A stretch of DNA of 64,000 bases from Zonotrichia leucophrys gambelii (Eukaryota; Chordata; Aves; Passeriformes; Passerellidae), in assembly GCF_028769735.1 (NCBI RefSeq), contig NC_088171.1:77269216-77333215 (forward strand), written 5' to 3'. The notes beneath the pieces were generated by a model, which saw nothing but the letters and a program-made list of their open reading frames with translations, ran no database searches and was not told the origin of the DNA. The position numbers and the translations under genes were made by a program. Of the stretch, positions 26,701 through 39,188 are shown piece by piece; positions within the stretch are counted from its first letter, which is position 1, and every line of letters begins with the position of its first letter.

Positions 26701-27247
26701 CAGCTTTCTTTTTCAGTTTTTTTTTGGTAAATGTTTTAGTCAGGAAAATATCTTTCTTAAGATTAACTTCCTGTCTTCTTGTGGGATGTACACCAACCCT
26801 TGCCAAGCATACAGAAGATACTTAGGAGCAATTCCTGCTTTAAAAAAAAACTGCTAGATCACTTAATTTTATCTTAGTGGAAAAGGCAACTAAGTTCTCC
26901 TTACACATTTTGGGATCAATAGTGAAACTTGAGATTATGCATGATTTTAGTGCTGCACTGACAGAAGCTGTTGGAGCTGCTGGTGACAAGGACAGAGCAT
27001 TAGAGTCCTCACATTAGTTACATACCTCATACTGATGATACAATTTCAGGATGTATAAATGGATCTGAAACCCAGGAAAAAGAGGAAACTAAATCTTCTC
27101 TCACCCCCTGCCTGCAGCCCATCACAACTTTAAAACTAGTTTTCCTACTCTAAACTTTGCATACAAGGTTTTGAAACTAAAAGCCGGCCCAATTTAATTT
27201 TCTCAGTTTTCAGAGAAGAGGAATCTTCTGCAAGTGAGAGAGATGAA

Positions 27248-27267
27248 ATGATTAGTCATGATTAGTC
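27248..27267. repeat. Two-copy tandem repeat of ATGATTAGTC
   Basis: ATGATTAGTC occurs at 27248-27257 and again exactly at 27258-27267. Each copy contains TGATTAGTCA, which is similar to an AP-1 site. Confidence 0.85.
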
Positions 27268-28439
27268 ATCCACAATCCTAATTAACTATCTACAAGCCTT
27301 GATTAAGTGTCATACCCCTTGAAGCAAACAAAGAAAAGTAACCATAAATCAGGGTAATCTTTGTTTGTTTAAATTAATTTTAAAGTGAAAGTGGCTAGTA
27401 CTAGGGAGGATAGCGCAGAAGGAATGTTCTACTATGTTACATTTGATCTGTTACAAGTTGAAATGGAAGGTTGTTTTAAAAATCCCATATTTCTTACATG
27501 CATATGAATAAGCATGATATGTTTGGTTTCAATATAAAAAATGAAAACAATTCATTTGAAAAGTCAAAGCAGGACATTCTCAGTTCTAAGACATTCCCAT
27601 ATTCCTATTTTTCAGTAAAATATATTTTCAGAACAGTAGTACCAGATTTTGTAAACCATATTTATTTTCATGAAAATGCATATTTAAATTATAGCAGTTC
27701 CTTTTATCTAAAGGACTCTGTAAATTTGCTTTTCTAAATTTATAATGTGTATAAGTTGTGGTTATTTTCAATATATCATGTTGCAATTTCTGAAAAAAAT
27801 ATCTGTCTCAAGCGGTATCATTTTTAGGGAAAAAAACACTGATGAACTAAACCAGACTTGTATACTATTTTTAGCCAGCTTGTCCCAATCTACACTTCTG
27901 ATGGAAAGTAACTTACAGTACAAAACTGTGTTAAAATAATTCTAAAACTTTGTGGATGCTTAAAGCAATTCTTTGTGCACAGATCTCCTTGTTTTTGTGT
28001 GATTTGCTTTCAGAAATGAATGGAAACAACGGTATAAGCTACATGAAATTTTCCATTTTGTATGTAGTAATGTTTAAATGGTTTTATTGAAGAAATGCAA
28101 AGAATGTAATTTTAAAATACAAGAAAGATAATGCTCTGGAAAATACTTTTTTACATGATCTGAAACTGTGGGAGTCAAAAAAGCTTGAGAATTGTGCTGT
28201 ACATAAAGTTCTCCTGAAGAGTAAGGCTCTACTTAAGATTCTTTGCATTAGTAATTATTATATGATTAAAATTTACCCAGAAGCAACATCTGATGGTGTT
28301 ATGCTATATCCTTATTGAAAGCAAGAGTTCACTTTCAGAGTTCAATAGAAGTTATGCTAAAATTTTAGCTCTATAAAAATGTAATGTTAATAAATTGGGC
28401 ATTTTACATATTTCTTTATTTATTTCTATGAAACTCACT

Positions 28440-28745
28440 CCAGTCTATTACTATCTTTTATGCACTGGTGTGCTCAGAACTGCACCCAGCACTCCAGATT
28501 TGATGAGCAGAGGGGAAGAATCCCCTCCTTTGACTGGCTGACAGTGCATTTCAAGATGCTGGCCTTGTTTGCTGCAAGGACACATCACTGGCTCATGTTC
28601 AACCTGAGAACCACACCACATTCTTTTCTGAAAAGCTTCCTCCCAGCTGGTCTGTCCACAGAATGCAGTAGTTTCCTACCTTTCTCTTTACTGAATTCCA
28701 TGACTTCTCTGTCAGTCTGTGATCAAAGAAATCAGCCAGGTTTAA
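28440..28745 (-). mobile_element. CR1 LINE fragment, antisense
   Basis: The + strand shows the reverse complement of CR1 ORF2: GTGCTCAGAACTGCACCCAG, ACTCCAG, AGGGGAAGAATCCCCTCC, TTCAAGATGCTGGCC, AGGACACATCACTGGCTCAT and TTCAACC. It lies about 760 bp before the EC2 exon in the opposite orientation. Both ends are truncated. Confidence 0.88.
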
Positions 28746-29469
28746 TTTACAGATATCATCACAGGTGGAAAATGTCTCCTAATTGAAGCTGCGCCCATCA
28801 AGTTGTCTCTCCCTACTTTTATTTTAATCTTTGCTTCTACATGTATGGGTAACTAAATGTGAAAAGCAATTCTGATGATAATGGATAAAAAATAATGCAA
28901 CTTTAGGATCATTCCATTTTGGTTTTCTCTCTCTAACATAGTAATAACAATAAAAATATTATCTTTTACTTTACAATTATTAATGAAGCCAAACATTAAA
29001 AAAATCTACATTATTGTCATGTACCAAAATGAAAAAATACTTTTTTTTGAGATTTGTCAAATAGGAGAATCTAGCTTTTGGATAGTTTTAAGAGATACGT
29101 GATATATTAATTAAGAAATTAACTTTTGTTAGAAAACACCTTGTGTCTTATTCCTTGGGGTAAGAGTTCCAATTAACTTTTTTTTTTCTCTTAAGTAGCT
29201 ATTTGAAGAGTTATATGAGAAAACACAATGTAACTTTGGATCAGGAACGTTATAAGTTATATTAATTATTTAATAATATAATAATTGATTTAGTAAATAC
29301 TGTTTCAATTTTATCATATTATGCAGCAGATGTTGTCTAGAGGCATCTGGAGCTGTGTTTAATAAACGTATATATATGACACAATCAACTAAACATTTAG
29401 CTCCACCTTTCCTTTAAAGAAAAGTTATGCCCAGCCTTTGCTCCTGCTTGAACAAGCTCATTCTGATGT

Positions 29470-29485
29470 TTTGTTTGTTTGTTTG
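29470..29485 (+). repeat. (TTTG)4 repeat inside the acceptor tract of the EC2 exon
   Basis: Four TTTG units are followed directly by TTTTCTTTCCCTCACAG and the exon at 29503. The repeat ends 17 bases before the exon, within the usual branch-point/polypyrimidine region. Confidence 0.9.
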
Positions 29486-29502
29486 TTTTCTTTCCCTCAC
29501 AG

Positions 29503-29670
29503 GGGTCATCAGGACTGCCTTGCACAATATGGACAGGGAAGCCAGAGAGCATTATTCCGTTGTCATTCAAGCCAAAGATATGGCTGGGCAGGTCGGAGGG
29601 CTGTCAGGGTCAACAACTGTAAATATCACACTCACAGATGTCAACGACAATCCACCCAGGTTTCCTCAGA
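29503..29670 (+). CDS. CDH8: Cadherin-8 exon, C-terminal half of EC2
   Basis: This 168-bp internal exon sits between a CTCACAG acceptor (AG at 29501-29502) and a GTATGT donor at 29671. It enters in phase 1: its first two bases finish a codon begun upstream. It leaves in phase 1 with a single A. The peptide runs from [13 protein letters not shown] to [15 protein letters not shown] is the DRE calcium-ligand motif of EC2, and DVNDNPP is the EC2-EC3 linker that binds calcium at the interdomain junction. An N-glycosylation sequon, NIT, lies in the strand before the linker. It corresponds to exon 5 in the usual type II numbering. The match to remembered human cadherin-8 is essentially complete. The preceding 120-bp EC2 exon was not found in the upstream 29.5 kb. 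Confidence 0.93.
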
Positions 29671-32600
29671 GTATGTACAATTTCAACATATAACTGATTT
29701 GAAAATCATGTTGATTTTCAGTGAAGTAAGAAGCTATTAGTGAAATCCAGTTAGTAGTCAAATTCATGGCAAAAAGGCAGCTTGGAAAGCATTTGGATTC
29801 ACCAATATTTTTTAATTTTCCTGCATTTCCAGATAAAACACAGAGATGGCATAGCTAAAATACTGAAACTAGTAAAGATTTCTTTCAGTCTAACCACTGA
29901 ATAATATTGAGATGGGTTACAAAGGTATACTGTTCTCATATGTGAGTTATTCTCCAGCCCCTGTTAAATGCATATTTCGATAATTGTGTGATTTTGATCC
30001 CATGAGGTAATTGGGATGTTCCTATGGTAGATAACAGCAAAAGGAAATTCATTAAAATATTTAACATGCCTTTGGCTGCTTCCATATGTATCTATCAAAA
30101 TTTTTTCTTCTGCTTTCTCTATACCAAACAAAATTTTTAAAGTCAATTATTACATTTCAAACGGTCAAAATCTAAGATGTTTCTCATTATAGTTAAGCAA
30201 TGGTGGAGCCTGACTTTATCATAGTTAAATGAGTTGCTGATATTGGTTTCAAACAATATTATCACATGAATATATGAAGAATAAGTACCAGAATAGAATA
30301 TCCTAATGTGGCCACTAATAGGAAGTTAATTTCTATTCGGCTCATTGGATACACACTGATCTGGCACAGTAGTTGGGATCTTGTAGGAATTCTGAATTCA
30401 GTCGACAATTTATGTAAAAATCTTCTGGAACATAAATGCTTTCTCTCTGCATATTGGCTCAAGGCCAACGAGAATGTTGTAATCTGGTCTCAGACGTTGC
30501 ATGAGCTGTTGTAGAACACAATGGGCTGGTAGGTCAAGGCACATCCACAAGGAAGTGCTTTAAGCTGTTTGAATTAAAAGATTTACAAACAACAGTAGAG
30601 ATCACAAGGCTCCAAGGACAAACAAAGCTCTCTGGCAATACACATTGTATAAAATCTGGCCAAACAGCAAGTAGGCTTATTAGAAGCGTTGCAGAAATGA
30701 TCATCTTCTCTGTGCCTCACAAAGACTTGAAAACATAAAGCTTTTGAAATATACCCTTAAGTAAAATATTTTTGATATTATGTTCCACAAATTCTTCATT
30801 GCATTCGTCATTATATTTAATACTTCCTAATTATTGGAAAGGCAAAAGGAAAAGCTTATCTTTGAACAAGAGCTGAATTAAAAAGAAAGAATGTCCTAAG
30901 TTTTCTGCAAACTCAATGGATGCAGGAATGGATCCCTATCTATTAGGTTTCAAGAACTGGCTTCTTTTATTTTGAATGGAAGGACTTAGATGGCAAATTG
31001 ATTGGCAGGCAGAAATGTACATTGCCATGTCTATTTATCTGTATTATTATTTTTTCAGAAATCAAAGAAATACAAAATGTTCATGTAACAATTTGTACAT
31101 TCTAAAGGATTTTAATATAGTTGAAAATGACAAAACATTTCAGATTTAACGAAAATTTATTCAGGCAGAATTAAATTGTATTTTAATATTTATGCTTTTT
31201 AAGATAAAATATTATTTCTAAAACAATTCTTGTAGAATACAAACATTGCTTTCTTTCCTTACAGAAGATTCCTATGCACAGTTATGAGTGACATTATTTC
31301 TTTACTTCTTTTCAAGACTACCCCTTGCAATGAGCAGTAGCTACATGTTAATAATAAAGAATGAAAATCCAGTTGATCTTAAAAAGGCCATTTTACCATC
31401 ATGAACTATATACATGAGTCTTACCCTAAAATAAATAACTTCTTTGTTTATTTTTTCCTCTGTTTCCTTTGTGTGCCATGATTTTCAGTTAAATTTCTCT
31501 TCAATTTCCTTATTAGACGGAATGCTAAATGAGACTTACTGAGGCTTGTCACATTCAGAATTGAATTCCAGGGAAGTGCTAACCAAAACTGCCTAAATCG
31601 AGTGTATAACCCTTGGGACAGGCTGAGCCTCAGCTAAACCACAGACTTTCTTTTGGTTAGTTTCCTTTTCTCCGTTACCATACTTGTGAGTTTTGAATCT
31701 GATTCTAACTGTATGAGTACCTTACTTGAGAACGTGCTGGGAAGTACATCTGATTGATGCTGTTATTATTTGTTTTATTTACAAAAATACTTTGTTGTAT
31801 ATATTGAAAAGATATACTTTTCTGGCTTTAGTAGATCAGTGTTCATTAGACATGCAGCAGCAGTAAGATATGCAGGAATTTTCCCCTTAAAGAAACACTT
31901 TAAATCCCTAATTAAAACTTAGAAATAAAGGTTATAAATATATCTACTTGAAAGGGTTTATTGTGTTTTTCTCTGCATTCATTCTTAAAGACCAGACTTT
32001 CTTTCAAAGAAAGTCCTAACAGAAGAGCAATAGTTTTCCCATTTATGAAAATAATCTTGCAAGAATAATATGAAACAGGACTGGATAATTTTATCAGTCT
32101 GATTTCTGGTATAGGAAACACACCTGAAAAATTCTGTAGTATGTCTCAAAAGTAGGAAGGGGAATGTGAATTCAGCAGGAGAATAGTCTGAAACCTCACA
32201 TATTTTTTGCTTATCAATTACTTCCTGCGCCTCTTGTATAATACTGGTTTGTTTTTCTTACATCATCAAAAATTTCCTTTCTTTTGAGAGTCAAATAATA
32301 AAGGGACTGTCTATTCAATGTAAGCTGACAGACAGTGCTCTGCATAGGAAGATTTTTTCATCTCTCAGTTCTTGTTAATTTCATCACTGATGGATCTGTG
32401 TGGTTGATGACTGAGGGCCCTAATATCATAGCCATAAATTTATTTCCTAATTTGGTAGAAGATATTCCATCTTCCAATAGCACTGTTATCAGCCTTGAGC
32501 TACATCAGAATATTCTGTATATTTTCTTTCAACAATTCTCTCTGGTGTTGCTTAATATGAATAAGTTATCTGTGTTTTGTTTAATATGAAGAGATTCTGA

Positions 32601-32823
32601 TAGCATCACACTAAGCAAAGGCTTCTATTGACATGCTTTGTACATCAAGTGCTAATGATTACATTCTGGCCAGTGTGTAGAAGATCTAATTGCTGTGTCT
32701 ACACTCTAATTTGTAGGTTTCGGTTTTTGATACCAATAACTCAGTTCCTTAGGATAAAGCAGAATTTAAATGCAACTCATGACTTAAAACAATTTTTATA
32801 AAGCTTGATTTTTGAGGCTTGAC

Positions 32824-32884
32824 AGTTTCATGGCAATAGTAAACATAACATTTCATAAAATTAGTTTCATGGCAATAGTAAACA
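32824..32884. repeat. Partial tandem duplication, 39-bp period
   Basis: A 22-base string beginning AGTTTCATGGCAATAG is present at 32824-32845 and again exactly at 32863-32884. The 17 bases between them are not repeated further. Confidence 0.9.
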
Positions 32885-33642
32885 AACTAAATATGCATAT
32901 ATATACATAATTAGTTTGGCCTGTCTTTTTACAATATCATTGTATGAAAAGTGCACAGCCATGTTTAAATAGGAATGTGATATGAAGATGCTCCTGTTAG
33001 TTCTGAAAAAGTAAACTCACATCCTAGAAGGAGACATTATTCAGTGCTAGTAAGGTATCCACTATCTGGCCTTGTTAATATAACTCATCAGTTAACTTGG
33101 TGTAAAAGTATCTGCTACTCATTTTCTTTTGAAAGTCATATTCCAGTGTGGTCGTTTCTGTGCCTCCAGCTCCATGTAATAAATCTAGTTCTCATTATTT
33201 CCTGTTGTGACAAATGTCATGATTTCCTGTCATGAAAAGTCAGCATCCTCTCACTCCCCACTGCCATGTGCTGCAGCCTGTCCTGCCCTACCTGGTGACG
33301 AGTCCATGGCTATCTGCCTTCTCTTTTACAGCTTGGCTCCTGCCCAATGTGTTGAGGAAAGCAAAATTTTCTCTGATTGTTTTTAGCAGGTTTTTCTCCT
33401 TTTTTAACGCAGTATCTGCTAAGAGGCTTTGAGAATCATAATGAGTTTTGGGTCTCTGCCCTTCTACTAGATTTGCCTGATATTGGATAAGGATTAAAAA
33501 TTACTGAAAAGTATTGAGTTAAAAGGATTGCAAAAGTTTTGTGTCCCCAGTAACTCAGATATTAAATAAGGACACGATAACTGATTTCTCATAAGATGGC
33601 TGACATCTGATCAACTGTACCTCTTTAAATTATAATTTTTGC

Positions 33643-33720
33643 AAAACCAGTATAATATAATTTTATATAATAAATATAAAATATAAATTTTATATAAAAT
33701 ATATAAAATATAATTTTTGC
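33643..33720. repeat. AT-only low-complexity stretch
   Basis: It is composed of ATATAAA and TTTATATAA variants. TATAATTTTTGC borders it on the left (33631-33642) and forms its right end (33709-33720), suggesting expansion or slippage between short direct repeats. It lies just upstream of the CR1 copy at 33755. Confidence 0.8.
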
Positions 33721-33754
33721 ATAATCAAGATCCTGTTCATTGTTCCATTTATGG

Positions 33755-34530
33755 GCTTGAGAAGTGGGAACATATGAACCTAATGCAGCTCAAGAAGTCC
33801 AAGTGGAAGGTCTGCACCTGGGTCAGGGCAATCCCAGGCATGAAAACAGAGTAGAAGAACTCAGTGAGAGCACCCCTGAGGGGAAGAACTTGGAGATTCT
33901 GGTGGGTGAAAGGTTGGACATGAGCAGTCGATGGGCACTTGCAGCCTAGAAAGCCAGCTACATCCTTGGCTACATCGAAAGACTTGCACCCAGCACATCA
34001 AGGGAGGTGATTGTCCCCCTCTGCTCTGCCCTTGTGAAGCCCTATTTGAAGTGCTGTGTCCAGATCTGAAGTCCTCAGTACAAGAAAGATGTCTATCTGC
34101 TAGAGTGGTCCAGAGGAGAGCCATGAAGGTGAAGAGAGGTCTGGAACACCTCACTGGTGAAGACAACCTGAAAGAGCTCAGGTTGTCAGCCTGGAAAAGA
34201 GAAGGCTCCAGAGAAACCTCACTGCAGCCTTCCACTACATAGGAAGGACTTAGAAAAAAGATGGAGAGTAACTTTTTACATAGGCAGGTAACGATATCAG
34301 AAGGAGGGGCATTTTTGAAAGGGAAAGAGAGGAAGTTTAGACTAGATATCAGAAGGCACTGGACCAGGTTGCCCAGAAGAGCTTTGGATGTCCCATAACT
34401 GGAAGTGTTCAAGGCCAGGTTGGATGGGGCTCTGAGCACCCAGCTGTCCCTGTCCATTGTAGAAGGGTTAAAAACAGATTGTCTTTAAGCTGCCTTACAA
34501 CCAAAACCATTCTATGGTCTATGATTCTAT
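33755..34530 (+). mobile_element. CR1 LINE fragment, nearly 0.8 kb
   Basis: It matches CR1 from the GGTCTGCACCTGGGTCAGGG and GGCAATCCCAGGCATG blocks, through GGTGGGTGAAAGGTTGGACA, GCAGCCTAGAAAGCCAGCTA and GTGGTCCAGAGGAGAGCCAT, to GGATGGGGCTCTGAGCACC. It ends with TTCTATGGTCTATGATTCTA. The sense frame is interrupted. The antisense strand is open for 198 codons (33861-34457) without being a gene. Confidence 0.95.
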
Positions 34531-36019
34531 ATGTGGATGAGTCCAGCAATGATCCAGTATCCAGTGAGTATCAGGAAGAGTTTTCAGAAATGATTCTACT
34601 TTTAAACGTTGCTTATATATTAAGATTTTTTCATTATAATTAGACAAATATCTTTTCCTTATTTGATGCTCATCACTTCTTGTTTGTGTGAACTTTACAT
34701 TTTGATGCACAACGTAATTGTGATGCTGAAAAGTATTTTTCTTCTCGCATCTTTTTAAAGGTAGATATATGTTGAATTGATTGATGTTTCAAAGTCAGTG
34801 CTTAGGTTTCAAAGTGGATGCCTAGTGAGTGACACTTCCTTTGTGAGTACAGTTGGTGTTCAGTATACTGATTTTCTGACTTTGACTTTACAGGGAATCA
34901 TCCCAAAGCCTCTGACATTTTTTTTTAAGTAGCTAAAGTGTTACATTAGAAACAGAATGAGGTGCAGGCATCAGGTTTTTTTTCTGTCAGTTTTCAGAAA
35001 CTTCCTCCTGATTGTGATAGCCAGAAGCAAAGGTAACCAGGGAAAGCTGCCATTGTGTGCCTATATTACCTGGTGTTAATTTTAAACAGAGAAGTATATT
35101 TGGGCTTGATTTTCTAGAAGTATTTAAAATCACCTGCTCAGCAAGACTGCTACACAATGACAACAAGCTGTTTTAGGGAGTGGTAAAATAGACAAGCCTT
35201 GCTAAGTGATTTTTTTTAAATTTCTCTCTTTATAAGAGATAGTATATCTCTGTAATGTGCTAGCATCAATCATTCATCTATGGGATGCCTTGGAAATATG
35301 AGAAATATATTACTTGAGATGTGTTCATTGGGTTCAAAAGGGAGTTAAGACATATGAAATAAAAGTATATGTACAGAAATGAGTGTATGCTTCCATAGAC
35401 TGGAAAATGTCATCTAAAGTGATTTGTTTAATTTTCTTTTTCCTTCTTATTTTTGTGAGAAGAATGGTATGCTGTGATATTTGCACAATATTTGAAGTTA
35501 AAGCTACCAAATTATTTCATATGTCACTAAAATCTGACATGAGTTATTTAATGGCATTTGATCACATAGGAAATCTCATTATGTTCTCTTTCCTGAGCAG
35601 AATAAATGTGATTTCTGTAATCAGTTTTTTTCTATAAAATGTAATTAACTAAATATGTTGCTTTTCAAGAGTATTGAATATCTTATAGTAAAGTCTCCTT
35701 TAATGAAAATTAATGACAATAAAATTTGGCAACAGAATTGTTTATGGAATTTAAATATTCCAGGAAGTTTGATGGGGGAAAAATATATTTATGTAAAAGT
35801 CAGATTAAATACTTGTAATAAATATGTGGTCTACATACTAAGTTTTAGCACCACCTAGATGCATCAACTTTACTCATAACAGTACCATGAAGTGTTAATT
35901 CATTTTATTGAATATTGTCTATAAGGATTTCTGTGTACCAGATCCATTATTAATTACACATATCATACATATAAAAATAATTTTAAAACAATATTTTTAA
36001 TTTTAAAAATATATGCAAG

Positions 36020-36040
36020 TTTTGTTTGTTTGTTTGTTTT
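36020..36040. repeat. (TTTG)n microsatellite
   Basis: Four TTTG units plus flanking T run. Confidence 0.88.
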
Positions 36041-37509
36041 TCTATGGGTTTTTTAATAAGACTGTAATGGTTTCGGGAATGTTGTTTGTTTTTCTCTCAG
36101 AGTAGAGAACTGGGAGCAGGACAACTCCATTTTGAGGAGTGTTCTTTGGAAAGCCTTAGTTTTCATGTCCTTTATGAAGTTAAACCCCAGTGTGATTACA
36201 ATCCTTGCTGTGCTAGTGCCAGGGAAAAGCAAGCATACCAACAACAAAATAAACACAGTCCAAATGGAGTTTAACCCTTATACAGGTATTGCTATTGCTA
36301 TCTGCTTTATCCAAGCTGCCTGATGCAGCCATGGTTCCCTTTAAAATAGCATAAAATATGCTGAACGGAGCACAACCTCTAGAGACTGCTACAGATCACA
36401 TCCAACAATTAAGGTCCCCATTAGTGATTATTATGGAGTGCATATGTTGCTTTTCCCATGTCATTTGCATAGAAAAAATGTATTTGGGGATTCAATACCT
36501 AAAGGCAAGTAGTTAAATCTGAAAATCCTGGAGAAACTCAGTTTTCTTTATGTTTCTGCTTTTAGCTATGAGCAGCATAAACTCAATTTTTACAAGAATG
36601 CAGAATATTTTTGTTCTCCAAGACTGAAAGTTCAGTATTCTGAAGTCAGAAAGCTTTTAAGAACTTTCAGTTATTGTCTCTAAAGGCAAAGTGTCATGGA
36701 ACATAAACTCATCACTGATTAAAATCTTAATCACAATCTTAACTCCTATTTTACACTGAGATGTAAGAAGCAGAGACATTGAGATTTATAAGTCTTGTTT
36801 CAGACAAAGAAGCCTCTTGAATCAAAGAAGAACATTTGGGGTTTTTTTCCTAAACTGACCCAAGGTTTCTGTGTTCTTCAGACTTTCAAGGCAATCAGAA
36901 GTTTGAAGGGTTTGAGTTTTGAAGTTTTTGATTGTCTTATTTGCAAATAAGAAGTAAAGTCACTTATAATTCAAATACATTTAGAAAGTGCAATAGCATT
37001 GGGGGTTTTGGCAGGGAAGAGGAGTAAGCCAAACATACCTCTTGAAAATTTCTTAGTTTAGTTTCATTAAAGAGAAGTTGTCATTAAAAAGAATGTTCAG
37101 ATCAAAATTAGTAGATATAAATTGACTGAACTTCTGCAATCATAAAGGTTTCTATACTTATAATGATGATGGATTAAAATTGGTTTTATTATATTAAAAA
37201 TAAGCGGAGTAAAGGAATATGGGACATATGTCCAAGACATACTGTGACAAATAGGCTTCTAAAAAGACTGCAGTTGCTAAAGAGAAATCCAGAATAACCT
37301 ATTACAGGTAATGAAAACAAGCAGCTCTGTGAATGAAGAAGAGCTATTTCTCAAAGATAGCTACCAAGGAGGATTGAGCACAGTCCACAGCTGAAGCTCT
37401 GCTTTAGTTTTATCAAAGATGGCAGGCAGTGAAACATGAGACAGACCTTTGTAAACGACTGGATCATAGGTTCACGTGAGACTTGAAAAAGTACCCAAAG
37501 CCCAGCTTA

Positions 37510-37745
37510 AAGGAGGCTCAGTTAGATCAAGTCACTTAGAGTCTTGTGTAGTAAAGCCTTGAAAGGTCCTTTGTAGGTCCCTTTCTGCAAAACTGCTTTA
37601 CAACTGGCTGGCCCCAGCACATACTGATGAATGGCATTATTCCTCCCCTGGTGCTGTTTCTGAATGTCATGAGGTTGTTTTAGGACATTTCTCCAGCATG
37701 TCCAGGTCCCTCTGAGAAGCAGCCCTGCCCTCCAGTGTGATAAAC
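37510..37745 (-). mobile_element. CR1 LINE ORF2 fragment, antisense
   Basis: Read on the minus strand, the piece begins with CACTGGAGGGCAGGGCTGC, then AGAGGGACCTGGACATGCTG and AACCTCATGACATTCAGAAA. These follow the CR1 ORF2 blocks GAGGGCAGGGATGCC, AGAGGGACCTGGACAGGCTG and AACCTCATGAAGTTCAACAA. Similarity fades after about 37640, so the lower boundary is approximate. Confidence 0.72.
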
Positions 37746-39152
37746 ACTTTTTTCCCAAGTTGGTGTTCTGTATTGTCTTTTCTCCCTCTCGTTGTTAAAT
37801 ATGGTAATGTCTACTGTTCAAGACGTAACCTACAAACGTAATCAAAATTATCAACAGAATAGAATAGATTAATAAATACAATAATTTCAATAGTGTACTA
37901 ATTGATTTTCATTAAATACTGTTGCACTTCTTTTTTGAGAGGTTCAGACAGAGACAACTCTCTTTTCTGAGAGTAAGATACAGCATTGGAGGTTGCCTGT
38001 AGGCTGAAATTAAAGTCTACTGTTCTAAAGATAAATAAATTATTTTTGTAGTATAATGACAGATAAGCCATCAAGTTTATTGAAAGATGAAGATCATACA
38101 CTTGAATTTGGAAAATGTTTCAATTAGCATAGACTAAAGTCCTGAAAAGTGGTACCTATACAGTGCATTACCTGGAAAAGAGTATTAAATTCCTCATATC
38201 ATGAGCAAAGGGAAGGCATGTGAATGAATGTGATAAAAGCTGAGAACAGAATCAGCCAAGATTCTTGATCTGTAAGAAACAGGCCAGCTCCTCTAGAAAA
38301 AATTAGACCATCCCCAAAAGATTTCTGCTTCACAACAGTGTCCTATCAAACTTTTTTTATCCAGTGCCCAAGGAAACATTTATAGGATCAGAATCACAGG
38401 TTGTGCTGAGTTTAAAAGAACACATGGGAGTCATTAGGTCCCAATGGAGAGCACCCAAGGAGTTACAGCATGTGCCTGAGAGCATTGTCAAATCCATCTT
38501 GGACTCAAACAAGCTTGGCACTGTGACCTTTTCTCTGGGAAGTCTGTTCAGTGCTTGATTGAGCCTTTTGTCAGGTCCTCTTGCTAACAGTAAAGTTTAT
38601 AACTATTTAGTATTTAACATTTCCAATTTTACCACTAGCCTAAAAAAAAAGTATGCAATACAGTTTAGCCTTCATGTTGCTTAATTTTATCTTCTTGCAT
38701 ATTTGGTCTTTTTAGATAATATTTTTTTGCATTTATCTACTTGTCTCTATGAGATATTGTCAGCCTGTCTAATAAACAGTGGTTAAACACCTGTTGGGAG
38801 ACATTTCTGACCTAAGAGGTTTTTTTTTATTTTTTCAACAGCTTTCTTTTAATTCTATTTACATTTTTCTTTAACATTTCTACAGTTCTAAAAAAACTGA
38901 CATAATTCATGAGTCATTTAGAATATTCATTTTACTTGAAGTTTTAGTATTTCAGAATCTTTGAAGCAGGTATCAGTAAAATAAATTTCTGAAACAGATG
39001 GCTAACACTTGGAGTGTGATTATAAAGCAGATCATAGTGTCATGTAGATAAATATATTTGAACAAGCTTAACTATTTGAAAGTCTCCAAGTAGTTCACCC
39101 TATCATATGAATTATAGCCAATCCAGTTCCTGATGTGACTTGATATTGTAAC

Positions 39153-39188
39153 ATATTCTTAATATTCTTAATATTCTTAATATTCTTA
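39153..39188. repeat. Four exact copies of a nine-base unit
   Basis: ATATTCTTA is repeated four times head to tail without a mismatch, so the array is probably recent or unstable. Confidence 0.95.

Larger units (their letters stand above)
1..29502 (+). other. CDH8: 3' part of the intron before the EC2 exon
   Basis: This non-coding stretch is AT-rich throughout. It contains old CR1 pieces near 65-480, 3566-3757, 3985-4344, 9845-10495, 11190-11290, 23540-23700 and 28440-28745. It also holds an AT dinucleotide repeat at 4446-4494, a G-rich tract at 9198-9235, a repeat-like block at 11950-12620, and an unexplained 178-codon frame at 14001-14537. I looked for the preceding 120-bp EC2 exon by its expected DADDP and QPYFS coding patterns and did not find it, so it probably lies upstream. 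Long parts (about 480-3560, 4500-9190, 12620-14000, 14540-23500 and 23700-28440) show nothing I can classify beyond poly-T/A runs and AT-rich sequence. Confidence 0.85.

Noticed and set aside
29427..29502. Apparent upstream extension of the EC2 exon frame with a Met
   Set aside because: The open frame runs back through the polypyrimidine tract and (TTTG) repeat; the AG at 29501-29502 and the 168-bp family length define the true start.
33861..34457. 198-codon minus-strand open frame
   Set aside because: It is antisense to the CR1 copy at 33755-34530, with the same origin as above.
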